Origin: Oscillospiraceae bacterium
GTDB taxonomy: Bacteria > Bacillota > Clostridia > Oscillospirales > Oscillospiraceae
Assembly (NCBI GenBank): GCA_020025345.1
Contig: JAHHSH010000008.1
Span: forward strand, 1 to 36,991
Direction: 5' to 3'
DNA length: 36,991 nucleotides
Below the pieces are notes generated by a model. It did not search any database and was not told the origin of the DNA. It saw only the letters and a program-made list of their open reading frames with translations. This document shows, piece by piece, positions 7,723-15,935 of this stretch; position 1 is the first letter of the stretch, and every line of letters begins with the position of its first letter. The translations under genes and the position numbers were made by a program.

Positions 7723-7757
7723 ATCATGTCGCTTCCTTTGCTGTATCTTCCCCGTAA

Positions 7758-7786
7758 AACATACCACGCGGCACAGTCCAAGTCAA
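7758..7786 (-). promoter_or_regulatory. Promoter of the nucleoside hydrolase gene
   Basis: Minus-strand TTGACT (7786-7781), 17-base spacer, TATGTT (7763-7758) with a TGG extension. It lies between the degV terminator and the hydrolase start. Confidence 0.65.
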
Positions 7787-7809
7787 TTCCCCTCTCCTGC
7801 CCGCCCGGT

Positions 7810-7846
7810 AAAAAAAGGGGCTGCTCTCCCGGCGGAAAGCAGCCCC
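7810..7846 (-). terminator. Terminator of degV
   Basis: Stem GGGGCTGCT/AGCAGCCCC with a 12-base loop, then seven T on the minus strand, directly after the degV stop. Confidence 0.92.
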
Positions 7847-7860
7847 CTCAGTTTTCCATT

Positions 7861-8694
7861 TTATACCTCGTAGCTGAGGATCATGCCGCCCTGCTCGGCA
7901 TAGTAGCTGCACAGAGCCGTGCAAGTGCCAATGGCCACATTGGCCTCCGGGAACTCCCGGCGAATGATTTCCTTCAGATCTACCGCTGCCTGCAGGTTCA
8001 GGCAGTGATCCAGACGCACCTTGCCACCCTTGTAGCCGTTCTTCTTCATCTCGTCCCAGATGGTGGTCAGCGTCTTTTTCTGGCCGCGACATTTGTGCAG
8101 CGGCTCCAGTCTGCCTTCGGCGCTGGCCGTACCGACAATGCGGATCCCCAGCACGCCCACCAGCTTTGCCACCGTATGGCTGACACGGCCGTTGCGCGCC
8201 ATGTTCTCCAGAGACTCACAGAAGAAGAGGAGCCGGGAGTGGTTTTCCATATAGTCGCGGATCTCCGTCTCGATCTCGTCAAAGCTCTTGCCCTCGTTGA
8301 TCAAATCCCGCAGCTTTTCCATAATGAGCACCATCTCCGGGCCGACAGACAGCGTATCCAGCACACAGACTCTGGCACCCGGATGCTCCTCTTCATAGTC
8401 GGCCGCCGCCTGCTTGGCAGCGGTGCAGGAGCCGGAAAGGCCGCTGGTAATGGTAACGGCAAACACACCGTCGGCACCCTCAAAAGCCTCTTTCCACTCA
8501 TATACATTGGGGCAGGAGGTGGTAGCAGGCTTCTTATCAGCCTTCAGTTCTTCCAGCATCTGAAATACATCCAACTCCGGCGCATCCACATATTCCTTGG
8601 TTTCGGTAATCACCTTCAACGGTGCACAGGCATAGGGGACACCCTCCAAGCGGAAGAGATTGGAGGAGGAGTCAGCTACGATTTTATAGTTCAT
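7861..8694 (-). CDS. DegV family fatty-acid-binding protein
   Basis: This 277-residue protein has the DegV fold. The N-terminus YKIVADSSSNL carries the conserved D-S-S/C binding motif. PATTSCPNVYEW, TITSGLSGSCTAAKQAA and VCVLDTLSVGPEM follow in the usual order, and the domain-2 segment around MARNGRVS is typical. DegV (FakB-like) proteins bind a fatty acid, and some present it to the FakA kinase for acyl-phosphate formation. No fakA is nearby, so this may be a stand-alone copy. The ATG at 8694 follows GGAAAGGAAC. It has its own promoter and terminator. Lipid identity is unknown. Confidence 0.93.
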   Translation of the reverse strand: MNYKIVADSSSNLFRLEGVPYACAPLKVITETKEYVDAPELDVFQMLEELKADKKPATTSCPNVYEWKEAFEGADGVFAVTITSGLSGSCTAAKQAAADYEEEHPGARVCVLDTLSVGPEMVLIMEKLRDLINEGKSFDEIETEIRDYMENHSRLLFFCESLENMARNGRVSHTVAKLVGVLGIRIVGTASAEGRLEPLHKCRGQKKTLTTIWDEMKKNGYKGGKVRLDHCLNLQAAVDLKEIIRREFPEANVAIGTCTALCSYYAEQGGMILSYEV

Positions 8695-8788
8695 TCCATG
8701 TTCCTTTCCATCAAAAACGGATCTATTCCAATAGGATGCACGTGCACCCGTAAAACATCAGCGGTTTTTCAATACCCGATTATCTGAT

Positions 8789-8817
8789 ATTTTAAAGCAT
8801 AAAGTCCAGACTGTCAA
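8789..8817 (-). promoter_or_regulatory. Promoter of degV
   Basis: Minus-strand TTGACA (8817-8812), 17-base spacer, TAAAAT (8794-8789). The roughly 90-base leader that follows contains the palindrome TGCACGTGCA at 8738-8747. Confidence 0.75.
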
Positions 8818-8848
8818 GCAATTTACTTCTTTATCCTATCCCTCAATC

Positions 8849-8877
8849 TTGAACTTTTTGTAAATCTGCGTTATACT
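8849..8877 (+). promoter_or_regulatory. Promoter of the DUF1836-phosphatase operon
   Basis: TTGAAC (8849-8854), 17-base spacer, TATACT (8872-8877). The predicted start is only about 15 bases before the coding region, giving a very short leader. Confidence 0.72.
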
Positions 8878-8899
8878 GACTAAAATTGGAGGTATGTAT

Positions 8900-9445
8900 A
8901 TGGAACGCAAACCGTGCTGCGCCGATACCATCCGCAGCCTACATCTGCCCCGCTATGGGCAGCTGCCGGATGCAGGACTGTTTTTAGAACAGGCCAGCGC
9001 CTATATCGACCAGTGCCTCGGCGAACTGCCGGGTCTGCGGCTCACCGGCTCGATGATCAGCAACTATGTGAAAAAAGGACTTCTGACCAGTCCTGTCCGC
9101 AAGCAATACAACCGCGAGCAAATCGCTCAGCTCATTTTTATCACCCTGGCAAAAACAGTGCTCTCCATTGAGGAGATCCAGCTGGTACTGCAGGTACAGC
9201 AGCGCACCTATCCCATGCAGCGCGCCTACAACTACTTCTGCCGGGAACTGGAGCAATCGCTCCAGTACGTATTCGGCTGCACTCCCCTGCCTCCCGCGCC
9301 CCCCTCGGAGCAAACCACGGAAGTGCTGGTACTGCGCAGCATTATTTTGACGGTAGCGCACCGGCTCTATCTCACCGCCCGTTTTGCCCAGTATAACACC
9401 GCGGAAGATTCTATACAGTCTTCCCGTGAAAAGGAGAATCTATGA
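8900..9445 (+). CDS. DUF1836 domain protein, probable MerR-like DNA-binding regulator
   Basis: This 181-residue protein carries the DUF1836 pattern (Pfam PF08876). LPRYGQLPDAGLFLEQ is followed by the helix-turn-helix-like run LTGSMISNYVKKGLL, then KQYNREQIAQLIFITLAKTVLSIEEI. The family resembles MerR-type winged helix regulators of Firmicutes, but targets are unknown. ATG 8900 is taken as the start because GGAGG ends seven bases upstream; an in-frame ATG at 8894 is too close to that site. The stop overlaps the next start as ATGA, so translation is coupled to the phosphatase and the two probably act together. The C-terminal third is not conserved by eye. Confidence 0.85.
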   Translation: MERKPCCADTIRSLHLPRYGQLPDAGLFLEQASAYIDQCLGELPGLRLTGSMISNYVKKGLLTSPVRKQYNREQIAQLIFITLAKTVLSIEEIQLVLQVQQRTYPMQRAYNYFCRELEQSLQYVFGCTPLPPAPPSEQTTEVLVLRSIILTVAHRLYLTARFAQYNTAEDSIQSSREKENL

Positions 9446-9906
9446 TCAAAATACTGTTTGTCTGCCTTGGCAATATCTGCCGCAGCCCTATGGCTGAGTT
9501 CGTCATGCGCGACCTCGTTGCCAAAGCAGGGCTGTCCCACGCCATTACCGTGGCCTCCGCCGCCACCAGCAATGAAGAACGCGGCAACCCGGTCTATCCC
9601 CCGGTGCGCAAGCTCCTGCGAAGCCACGGCATCGCCTGTGACGGTCACGCCGCACGGCAGCTGCAGCGGCAGGATTACGCGGATTTCGACCTGCTCATTG
9701 GCATGGAGACTCGAAATCTGCAGAATATGCAGCGCATCTGCAGCGGCGATCCCGACGGCAAGATGCACCGTCTGCTGGATTTCACCCAGCGCCCCGGCGA
9801 TGTGGCCGATCCCTACTACACGCTGGACTACGAGTCCACATGGCGGGATGTCAACGAGGGCTGTGAGGCACTTCTTCAGCAACTCCGCGCCCAATACAAC
9901 CTATAA
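9442..9906 (+). CDS. Low-molecular-weight protein tyrosine phosphatase
   Basis: This 154-residue cytoplasmic phosphatase removes phosphate from tyrosine or related phospho-residues. The catalytic P-loop C-x5-R is at residues 8-14 (CLGNICR, followed by S15), and the general-acid Asp lies in VADPYY near residue 120. Length and spacing fit active LMW-PTPs. AAGGAG precedes the ATG, which overlaps the stop of the DUF1836 gene by four bases. No tyrosine kinase gene is seen nearby; some relatives are protein-arginine phosphatases, but the P-loop context here is that of a classical LMW-PTP. A terminator follows immediately. Confidence 0.95.
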   Translation: MIKILFVCLGNICRSPMAEFVMRDLVAKAGLSHAITVASAATSNEERGNPVYPPVRKLLRSHGIACDGHAARQLQRQDYADFDLLIGMETRNLQNMQRICSGDPDGKMHRLLDFTQRPGDVADPYYTLDYESTWRDVNEGCEALLQQLRAQYNL

Positions 9907-9912
9907 GAGACA

Positions 9913-9955
9913 AGACCGGGGAGCGCCGCGCAAAGCGGTTCTCCCCGGTCTTTTT
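9913..9955 (+). terminator. Terminator of the DUF1836-phosphatase operon
   Basis: Stem AGACCGGGGAG/CTCCCCGGTCT with an inner GCCGC/GCGG part, followed by TTTTT. It also sits at the 3' end of the convergent proC. Confidence 0.9.
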
Positions 9956-9956
9956 C

Positions 9957-10757
9957 TCACTTGATAAACTCTTTATTCTTTTCATAGGCGGCAAGGACAG
10001 CTTCCATCATGCAGCTCTCCAGCCCGCCTTTTTTCAGCGCACGCACACCCTGAATGGTGGTGCCGCCGGGGGAGCAAACATTGTCCTTCAGCTGGCCGGG
10101 ATGCAGCCCGGTCTGGCGCAAAAGCTCTGCCGTTCCCGCCATGGTCTCCACGGCATAGGTCAAAGCCTTATCCCGCGGCAAGCCGCAGGCAACACCGCCG
10201 TCTGCCAGTGCTTCGGCCACCAGACAGAGGAATGCAGGGCCGCAGCCCGCCACCACGCTGCCGGCATCGATCAGATGCTCCGGCACACGGTCAAAGGCAC
10301 CGGCGCCGCTCATCAGCTCCAGAAACTCCGCCAGATCTGCCTGCTGTACCCGGTCATTGGCCTCATAGAGCGTCATGCCTCTGCCAACAGAGGAGGGCGT
10401 GTTGGGCATAATGCGAATCACAGGATAGTCACTGCCCACCAGATGGGCGATATGCTCAATGGTCAGACCCGCTGCCATCGACACCAGAACCGCATCCTTG
10501 CGCTTTTTCAGCAGCCCTTTCACATCCTTGACCACCTCGTCCATATACTGCGGTTTCACGCCCAGCATAATGAACTTCGCCTCTTTTGCGATTGTCTCGT
10601 TGGTAGATGCCGTCACACCGTGTTCCTGCGCAAATTTCTGCGCACGCTCTGCATGGAGCGCAGACACCAGGATCTCGTTTCCGGCCACCTTTTTGGAAGC
10701 TGCCGTCGCCAGCGCTCCACCCATATTACCAACACCGATAAAGCCAAACTTCGCCAT
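9957..10757 (-). CDS. proC: Pyrroline-5-carboxylate reductase
   Basis: ProC reduces 1-pyrroline-5-carboxylate to L-proline with NAD(P)H, the last step of proline synthesis. The 266-residue protein has the N-terminal dinucleotide motif GFIGVGNMGGALA, a Rossmann domain, the conserved RIMPNTPSSVGRGMT segment, and the C-terminal dimer domain with SPGGTTIQGVRAL. Length is normal. AGGAGG seven bases before the ATG fixes the start. No other proline gene is adjacent and it seems monocistronic, with its own promoter. Confidence 0.97.
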   Translation of the reverse strand: MAKFGFIGVGNMGGALATAASKKVAGNEILVSALHAERAQKFAQEHGVTASTNETIAKEAKFIMLGVKPQYMDEVVKDVKGLLKKRKDAVLVSMAAGLTIEHIAHLVGSDYPVIRIMPNTPSSVGRGMTLYEANDRVQQADLAEFLELMSGAGAFDRVPEHLIDAGSVVAGCGPAFLCLVAEALADGGVACGLPRDKALTYAVETMAGTAELLRQTGLHPGQLKDNVCSPGGTTIQGVRALKKGGLESCMMEAVLAAYEKNKEFIK

Positions 10758-10783
10758 ATCCGTTCCTCCTGATTTTTCTTTTT

Positions 10784-10812
10784 ATCATACCAAGTTCTCT
10801 TTGAAAATGCAA
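10784..10812 (-). promoter_or_regulatory. proC promoter
   Basis: Minus-strand TTGCAT (10812-10807), 17-base spacer, TATGAT (10789-10784) with TGG extension. Confidence 0.7.
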
Positions 10813-10825
10813 TCTGCCTGTTTCG

Positions 10826-10870
10826 TTAAAAAACGCCGGAGACAGCCGCTTGATGCGATGCCCCGGCGTT
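10826..10870 (-). terminator. Terminator of the antiporter-thioesterase operon
   Basis: Arms AACGCCGG/CCGGCGTT with a 23-base loop and a T run on the minus strand, just after the thioesterase stop and before the proC promoter. Confidence 0.8.
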
Positions 10871-10875
10871 CCTAT

Positions 10876-11592
10876 TTACTTACTCTCCATGCGGCAGGAG
10901 AACATGGTCTCCCCGCTCTCACTGACGCCCTGCGCCAGAATACAGTCCTCCCGGCGCTCCACCTGCACCTTTACCGGCGCGCCCAGCAGAAGTTCCCGAT
11001 GATAGTCCATCTGGAATTCCGTGACCTGCCGTGTCCCGTCGGGATGCAGGGCATCCATCACGAAATCGGCGTAGCGGATATTGTTCACATGGCCGTTGAG
11101 GTCCAGATGCGTGAAGGCAGGACACACCACATAGCCTTCCTCTTCAGAAGTGAACCGGGGCACTCTGCTCATACGGCCGGGGAACAGCGTTTCCGTGCAG
11201 AACTCTCCCTCCGGATAGAAGTTCTCCGCCGGCAGCACACGGCGCTTCTCGCTGTGGGCAATAACCCACTCGGAGGTGCCAATCACAATCTGCCGTCCGT
11301 CTTCGCCATAGATCACATACTCACGCCGATAGTTGACACGGCTGGGCGGCAGGGGCCAAGTCCGCACCGTCACTGTCTCGCTGCGATGCACCTCACCCAC
11401 CACCTGATATTTAACTCTGGTGATGACCCAGATCTTCTTCTCTTTGATGAGGTCAAAAAAGCCTACCCCCATCTCCTCAGCGTGGCGTCCCGCCACTTCC
11501 TGAAAGAGATCCAGCACAGAGGATGGCCGCAGATGGTTGTATCGGTCAAAGTCCGAGCCCCGCAGAGCGAAGTTCCTTTCAAATTGCAGCAT
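10876..11592 (-). CDS. Acyl-ACP thioesterase
   Basis: This 238-residue cytoplasmic thioesterase has two hot-dog halves, matching Acyl-ACP_TE (Pfam PF01643). The N-terminal half includes DRYNHLRPSSVLDLFQEVAGRHAEEMG and a VKYQVVGEVHRSETVTVRTWP strand pair. The C-terminal half carries THLDLNGHVNNIRYADFV, whose N-x-H-x-N pattern is catalytic in the family. It releases fatty acids from acyl carrier protein. The ATG at 11592 lies inside the end of the antiporter gene (14-base overlap) and follows AAAGGGGAAG, so the two are co-transcribed and perhaps coupled. No fatty-acid synthesis genes are near. Chain-length preference cannot be read. Confidence 0.93.
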   Translation of the reverse strand: MLQFERNFALRGSDFDRYNHLRPSSVLDLFQEVAGRHAEEMGVGFFDLIKEKKIWVITRVKYQVVGEVHRSETVTVRTWPLPPSRVNYRREYVIYGEDGRQIVIGTSEWVIAHSEKRRVLPAENFYPEGEFCTETLFPGRMSRVPRFTSEEEGYVVCPAFTHLDLNGHVNNIRYADFVMDALHPDGTRQVTEFQMDYHRELLLGAPVKVQVERREDCILAQGVSESGETMFSCRMESK

Positions 11593-12808
11593 TCGTTTCT
11601 TCCCCTTTCTCCGCTTCACGTTGCAAAAGCCGCCGGTAGCTGGCATCCATACCGATGGCTCCCAGCGGCGCTGTGATCAAAATAGAGAGCACCGCCACCG
11701 ACAGCACTATCTGTCCGCAGGGCAGTCCCAGTGACAGCGGCACCGAGCCGATGGCCGCCTGCACCGTTGCTTTGGGCAGGTAAGCGATCACACAGTAGAG
11801 CCGCTCTTTTATATTCAAATCTGTTCCCAGCGTGCATAATACCACACCTACGGAACGGAAAACAAGACCAATCAAGATCATTGCCACGGCGCCTAAGCCA
11901 GCCTGCAGCGTGTAGCGAATATCTACCGCCGCGCCCACCAGCACAAAGAGGAGCACCTCCGCCGCCAGCCACAGCTTACCGTACTTCTCTTGTAAACGGC
12001 GGCGCACCTCCGGTACGCTGCGCATTGCCAGCACCATGGCCATGCTCATCACGCCCAGCAGTCCCGACACCGCCACGATACCCTCCAGCCAGTCCTCCAC
12101 GGCCAGCAGCACAAAGGAAACTCCCAGCACAACGATGGTTTTCATGCTGTTGCGTATGAGATGATGGTGGGCGTAGCTTGTCTCAAAGAGCCATGCGAGG
12201 AACCAGCCGCTCAAAGCGCCCAGTACAATCCCCAGCACAATGGATATGGGAATGTCCGCAAAGTCCAGTAGATGGAGCTCCCCACCCTGTGCCATCCCCA
12301 CAAAAGCGGTGAAGAGCACAATGACGAACACATCGTCCAGCGAAGCCCCCGCCAGAATCAGCTGCGGGATCCGCCGCTGCGTGCCGTAGCCCTCCTCCAT
12401 CAGCTGCACCATTCGTGGCACCACCACTGCCGGTGACACGGCACCCAGCACCGCGCCCATAACAGCGGCCTCGATGTGATTGATGCCCAGCACGATAGGT
12501 GCCAGCAGTACAAAGGCCAAAATCTCAAAAACAGCAGGCAGGAAGGACATCAGCACTGCCGGACGTCCCACTTTTTTAAGATCGCTCAGATCCAGCGACA
12601 ATCCCGCCTTAATGAGGATCATCACCAGTGCCATCTGCCGCAGCTCGGCGGAGATGCCCAGGATCTTCGGATCTAAAAAATCCAGCACATACGGCCCCAG
12701 CACAATGCCGGTCAACAGCATACCGATGATCCGCGGCAGACGGATGCGCTGACAGATAGCGGCCAAACTCAGGCCCACAAGAAAAATCAAAGCAAGGGAT
12801 GTTAACAT
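11579..12808 (-). CDS. Cation:proton antiporter (CPA family)
   Basis: This 409-residue integral membrane protein has about 12 hydrophobic helices of the Na_H_Exchanger fold. Visible landmarks are RLPRIIGMLLTGIVLGP near the N-terminus, LGAVSPAVVVPRM, and GASLDDVFVIVLFTAFVG, whose paired Asp residues are the likely ion-binding pair. It should exchange Na+ or K+ for H+ across the cytoplasmic membrane. No RCK/TrkA domain is fused. The ATG at 12808 follows GAAGGAG; the longer frame to 12832 lacks a ribosome site. It is the first gene of a two-gene operon with the thioesterase. Confidence 0.92.
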   Translation of the reverse strand: MLTSLALIFLVGLSLAAICQRIRLPRIIGMLLTGIVLGPYVLDFLDPKILGISAELRQMALVMILIKAGLSLDLSDLKKVGRPAVLMSFLPAVFEILAFVLLAPIVLGINHIEAAVMGAVLGAVSPAVVVPRMVQLMEEGYGTQRRIPQLILAGASLDDVFVIVLFTAFVGMAQGGELHLLDFADIPISIVLGIVLGALSGWFLAWLFETSYAHHHLIRNSMKTIVVLGVSFVLLAVEDWLEGIVAVSGLLGVMSMAMVLAMRSVPEVRRRLQEKYGKLWLAAEVLLFVLVGAAVDIRYTLQAGLGAVAMILIGLVFRSVGVVLCTLGTDLNIKERLYCVIAYLPKATVQAAIGSVPLSLGLPCGQIVLSVAVLSILITAPLGAIGMDASYRRLLQREAEKGEETNAAI

Positions 12809-12975
12809 ACATTTCTCCTTCCGCAGGTGCAAAAAAAGCCGATGCTCCCTGCGATAAAATCACAGAAGTCATCAGCTTACACGCAAGCGGTTTAGGTTTC
12901 CCTTGGGAGAACTTCATTCCCAACAGTGCTATTTTATGCGCAGAACTAAGAAAAGTCAAGTTTCTTTTCCCCATA

Positions 12976-13046
12976 TTGCCGGCAAAAATCACCATCACTC
13001 GCACCACAGCGCTTTTTCCTTTTGCCGGGTATACGAAAGCGGCAAA
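12976..13046. promoter_or_regulatory. Divergent control region with related inverted repeats
   Basis: The 293-base gap between the antiporter and pepF starts holds the palindrome TTGCCGGCAA (12976-12985) and, 35 bases on, TTTGCCG-N12-CGGCAAA (13021-13046). Both share a TTGCCG/CGGCAA core and may be sites for one regulator. No other gene or RNA was recognised here. Confidence 0.35.
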
Positions 13047-13101
13047 GTGTGGTATCCTTGGAAGTGGATACACATTTCCTAAAAATGGAGGAATTTTCAA
13101 C

Positions 13102-14901
13102 ATGCAAAACACAAAAACCTTACAGCGTAATGAAATCCCGGAGGAATATACGTGGGATCTTCGGGATCTTTTCCCCACGGATGCCGCCTGGGAACAGGAA
13201 AATGAATCCCTCAAGGCCGATGTCGCCCGCTTCGCCCCTTATCAGGGAAAGCTGGGACAAGATGCCCGGACACTCCTTAACTACTTCCGTCTGGAGGATG
13301 AGATCGGCGTGCGGCTGGAAAAGCTCTACGGCTACGCCAACTGCAAAAGCGATCAGGACACCGCCGACAGCTTCTATCAGGATATGAAGGGCAAGGCGCT
13401 GGCCACCTGCGTGGCCTTCTCCGGCGCTTCTGCCTTCTCTGCCGCGGAGATCATGGCCATTCCCGACGAGACGCTGGAACGCTTTTACCACGACGAGCCC
13501 CAGTTGGAGGAGTATCGCCGCAGCCTCTATCAGATCCGCCGTCGGCGCGAACACATCCTCTCCCCCGCCGAGGAAAAGCTGTTGGCTGCCGCCGGTGAGA
13601 TGGCCGATTCCCCCGACAGCATCTCCGGCATCTTCCACAACGCCGACATGAAGTACCCCTCCGTCAAGGACGGCAACGGGGTGGAGCACCCGCTGACCGA
13701 CGCCGGCTATACCCTGCTGCTCCAGAGCAAGGATCGTGTGCTGCGCCGCAATGCTTTTGAAACGTATTACAGCGCTCTGGGACAGTTCCGCAATACCAAC
13801 GCCGCCCTGCTGGATGCTCAGTTCCGCCAGCTGCGCTTCTTTGCCGAGGCACGAAAATATGACAGCACTCTCAGCGCCGCCCTGCACCGCACGGAGGTGC
13901 CCACAGAGGTCTATACCAACCTCATCGAAGCCGTCCACGCCAATCTGGATAAGATGTACGACTATGTGGCACTGCGCAAGGAGCGTCTTGGCGTAGACGA
14001 GCTCCATATGTATGATATCTACACCCCCATTGTCTCCGACGCCGATGAGAAGATCGACTTCAACGAGGCCAAGGAGACAGTGCTGGAGGCCCTCTCCGTA
14101 CTGGGTAAGGACTACACCGATCTTTTGAAGGAGGGCTTTTCCCACCGCTGGATCGACGTCTACTCCAACGTGGGCAAGCGCAGCGGCGCCTACTCCTCCG
14201 GCAGCTCCCGTCCCCACCCCTATGTGCTGCTGAACCAGAAAGACACACTGGACAGTATGTTCACGCTGGCCCACGAGATGGGTCACGCCCTCCACAGCTA
14301 TCACAGCTGCAAATATCAGCCCGTCAGCACCTCTGACTATGTGATCTTCGTGGCAGAGGTGGCCTCCACCTGCAACGAAGTCCTGCTGATGCGCCACCTG
14401 CTCAAAAAGACCACCGATCCCAAGAAGCGCGCCTATCTTCTCAACTACTTCCTGGATCAGTTCCGCACCACCGTCTACCGCCAGACCATGTTTGCAGAGT
14501 TTGAGCTGGAGATGGGACGGATGTCCGAGGCGGGCATGACACTGACCGCCGACGCACTCAGTGAGAAGTATCTGGCCCTCAACAAGCTCTACTATGGCCC
14601 AGACATGGTCTCCGATCCCCAGATCGCACTGGAATGGGCCCGCATCCCCCACTTCTATTACAATTACTATGTGTTCCAGTACGCCACCGGCTTTTCTGCC
14701 GCTGTCGCCATCGCCAACCGCATCCTCACTCTGGGTGACGAGGCCGTCCGGGACTACAAGAAATTCCTCTCCGGCGGCAGCAGCACCGACCCCATCTCCC
14801 TTTTGAAGCTGGCCGGTGTGGACATGAGCAGCCCCGAGCCTGTCAACTCGGCGCTGCAGCTCTTCGGCGAGCTGATCGACGAACTGCGCAGCCTGCAATA
14901 A
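13102..14901 (+). CDS. pepF: Oligoendopeptidase F (M3B metallopeptidase)
   Basis: This zinc peptidase cleaves short peptides in the cytoplasm. The 599-residue protein matches PepF in length and order: an N-terminal helical part starting EIPEEYTWDLRDLFPTDAAWE, a long helical middle, and the catalytic domain with HEMGH at residues 391-395 inside LAHEMGHALHSYHS. The third zinc ligand lies in the downstream FVAEVASTCNEVLL segment. The start at 13102 follows GGAGG with a nine-base gap. The reading frame continues 101 codons upstream, but that part has no ribosome site and covers the promoter region. It is monocistronic and ends at a strong terminator. Confidence 0.97.
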   Translation: MQNTKTLQRNEIPEEYTWDLRDLFPTDAAWEQENESLKADVARFAPYQGKLGQDARTLLNYFRLEDEIGVRLEKLYGYANCKSDQDTADSFYQDMKGKALATCVAFSGASAFSAAEIMAIPDETLERFYHDEPQLEEYRRSLYQIRRRREHILSPAEEKLLAAAGEMADSPDSISGIFHNADMKYPSVKDGNGVEHPLTDAGYTLLLQSKDRVLRRNAFETYYSALGQFRNTNAALLDAQFRQLRFFAEARKYDSTLSAALHRTEVPTEVYTNLIEAVHANLDKMYDYVALRKERLGVDELHMYDIYTPIVSDADEKIDFNEAKETVLEALSVLGKDYTDLLKEGFSHRWIDVYSNVGKRSGAYSSGSSRPHPYVLLNQKDTLDSMFTLAHEMGHALHSYHSCKYQPVSTSDYVIFVAEVASTCNEVLLMRHLLKKTTDPKKRAYLLNYFLDQFRTTVYRQTMFAEFELEMGRMSEAGMTLTADALSEKYLALNKLYYGPDMVSDPQIALEWARIPHFYYNYYVFQYATGFSAAVAIANRILTLGDEAVRDYKKFLSGGSSTDPISLLKLAGVDMSSPEPVNSALQLFGELIDELRSLQ

Positions 14902-14920
14902 GAACGCACCAACAAAAGTC

Positions 14921-14957
14921 AAAAACGGTGACGGAGAATTCTCCGCCACCGTTTTTT
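14921..14957. terminator. Bidirectional terminator
   Basis: Arms AACGGTG(A)CGGAG and CTCCG(C)CACCGTT around AATT with A and T tracts on both sides. It separates the convergent pepF and marR genes. Confidence 0.92.
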
Positions 14958-14959
14958 CT

Positions 14960-15385
14960 TTATACCAGTTCTTTTTCCAAACAGCTCAAAAGCCGTTCCA
15001 ATGTCGCCAAAAATGTCTCCCGCTCCTCTGTCGGCAGGTGCATGAGAGCCGCACTCTCCGCCCGCAGCAATCGCCGGATATGCTTCTCACAAAAGCACTC
15101 GCCCTCCTCCGTGAGGGTAATATCCTTTTGCTTGCGGGAACCCTCGGCATAGGTAAGCCGCAGCAGCCCCATCTTTTCCAAAGACGCCACCGACGCATTG
15201 ACCGTCTGCTTGGAATAGCACCAGTTTTCGCAAAACGAGTTCTGGCAAAGGGGCGCATCTGCTTCACAAAGAGCGTAGAGCACCCAGAACTGGGTATCGG
15301 TCAGCCCCGCCCGTTTCGCGCACTGGTGGTAGATTTCCTCCTGCTTTTTGACCAGTCTGTTGACTCTTGAAAGCTCTGCATTCAT
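14960..15385 (-). CDS. MarR family transcriptional regulator
   Basis: This 141-residue winged-helix regulator has the MarR layout: an N-terminal dimer helix, LTDTQFWVLYALCEADAPL, the recognition region YSKQTVNASVASLEKMGLLRL, the wing with SRKQKDITLT, and a C-terminal dimer helix. It is the last gene of the ybaK-nitroreductase-marR operon, 12 bases after the nitroreductase. It probably represses that operon by binding the tandem ATAGTCC repeats at the operon promoter. Several cysteines occur near the N-terminus and in the wing helices, so redox sensing is possible but unproven. AAGGAGG precedes the ATG. Confidence 0.93.
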   Translation of the reverse strand: MNAELSRVNRLVKKQEEIYHQCAKRAGLTDTQFWVLYALCEADAPLCQNSFCENWCYSKQTVNASVASLEKMGLLRLTYAEGSRKQKDITLTEEGECFCEKHIRRLLRAESAALMHLPTEERETFLATLERLLSCLEKELV

Positions 15386-15397
15386 CCCTATTCCTCC

Positions 15398-15910
15398 TTA
15401 GAGAACCGTCAGGATCTCCTCCGCCGTCTTGCGCTTAAAGTGCGTGGGGTTCGGCTGGTCATCCTCTGCAGGATAGCCGATGGGGAAAATAGCAATCAGC
15501 TCATGGCCTGCCATTTCCGGGAACATTTCCTTGAGGAGGGCTGCATCAAAATCCCCCACCCAAGTGGTACCAAGACCCAGCTCGCAGATCTCCATCATGG
15601 CATGGGTCGCTGCAATGGCGGCATCCACGTCGGCAAAATTTCTGCCGTCATAACCACGCACCCAGCCGTCCTCCTTGCGGTAGCCAACCACCAGGAACGT
15701 CTTTGCGCCATAGGTGTAACGGCTCGTCTTAACCAGCTTTTCCCGTGCCTCCGGGGTATCCACCAGGAAGATCTGGAAGGGCTGCTTGTTCACTGCGGTA
15801 GGTGCCGCATTGGCCGCAGCCACAATCTGGTCGATCAGCTCTCTTTCGACCTTCCGATCAGAAAACTTTCTGCAGGAATAGCGCTTTTGCGCCAGCTCAT
15901 AAAAATTCAT
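15398..15910 (-). CDS. Nitroreductase family protein
   Basis: This 170-residue flavoprotein begins NFYELAQKRYSCRKFSDRKV, the classic nitroreductase FMN-phosphate motif (R-x-S-x-R-x-F). It continues with AANAAPTAVNKQPFQIF, and near the C-terminus GLGTTWVGDF and IFPIGYPAED. It should bind FMN and use NAD(P)H to reduce nitro compounds, quinones or similar electrophiles. At 170 residues it belongs to the short clostridial subfamily. The ATG at 15910 starts the conserved domain and follows AGGAAAGGAAA. It is the middle gene of the operon, 25 bases after ybaK. MarR control suggests induction by a toxic compound. Confidence 0.93.
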   Translation of the reverse strand: MNFYELAQKRYSCRKFSDRKVERELIDQIVAAANAAPTAVNKQPFQIFLVDTPEAREKLVKTSRYTYGAKTFLVVGYRKEDGWVRGYDGRNFADVDAAIAATHAMMEICELGLGTTWVGDFDAALLKEMFPEMAGHELIAIFPIGYPAEDDQPNPTHFKRKTAEEILTVL

Positions 15911-15935
15911 ATTGTGTTTCCTTTCCTGTCTATTT

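Noticed and set aside
8738..8747. Palindrome TGCACGTGCA in the degV leader
   Set aside because: A single 10-base palindrome with no second copy in the window; too little to call an operator.
6709..8787. 692-codon open frame opposite the nucleoside hydrolase and degV genes
   Set aside because: It spans two well-supported minus-strand genes plus a terminator and has the composition of an antisense shadow.
13120..14949. 609-codon open frame opposite pepF
   Set aside because: Antisense to a clear oligoendopeptidase F, with no start signal or domain.
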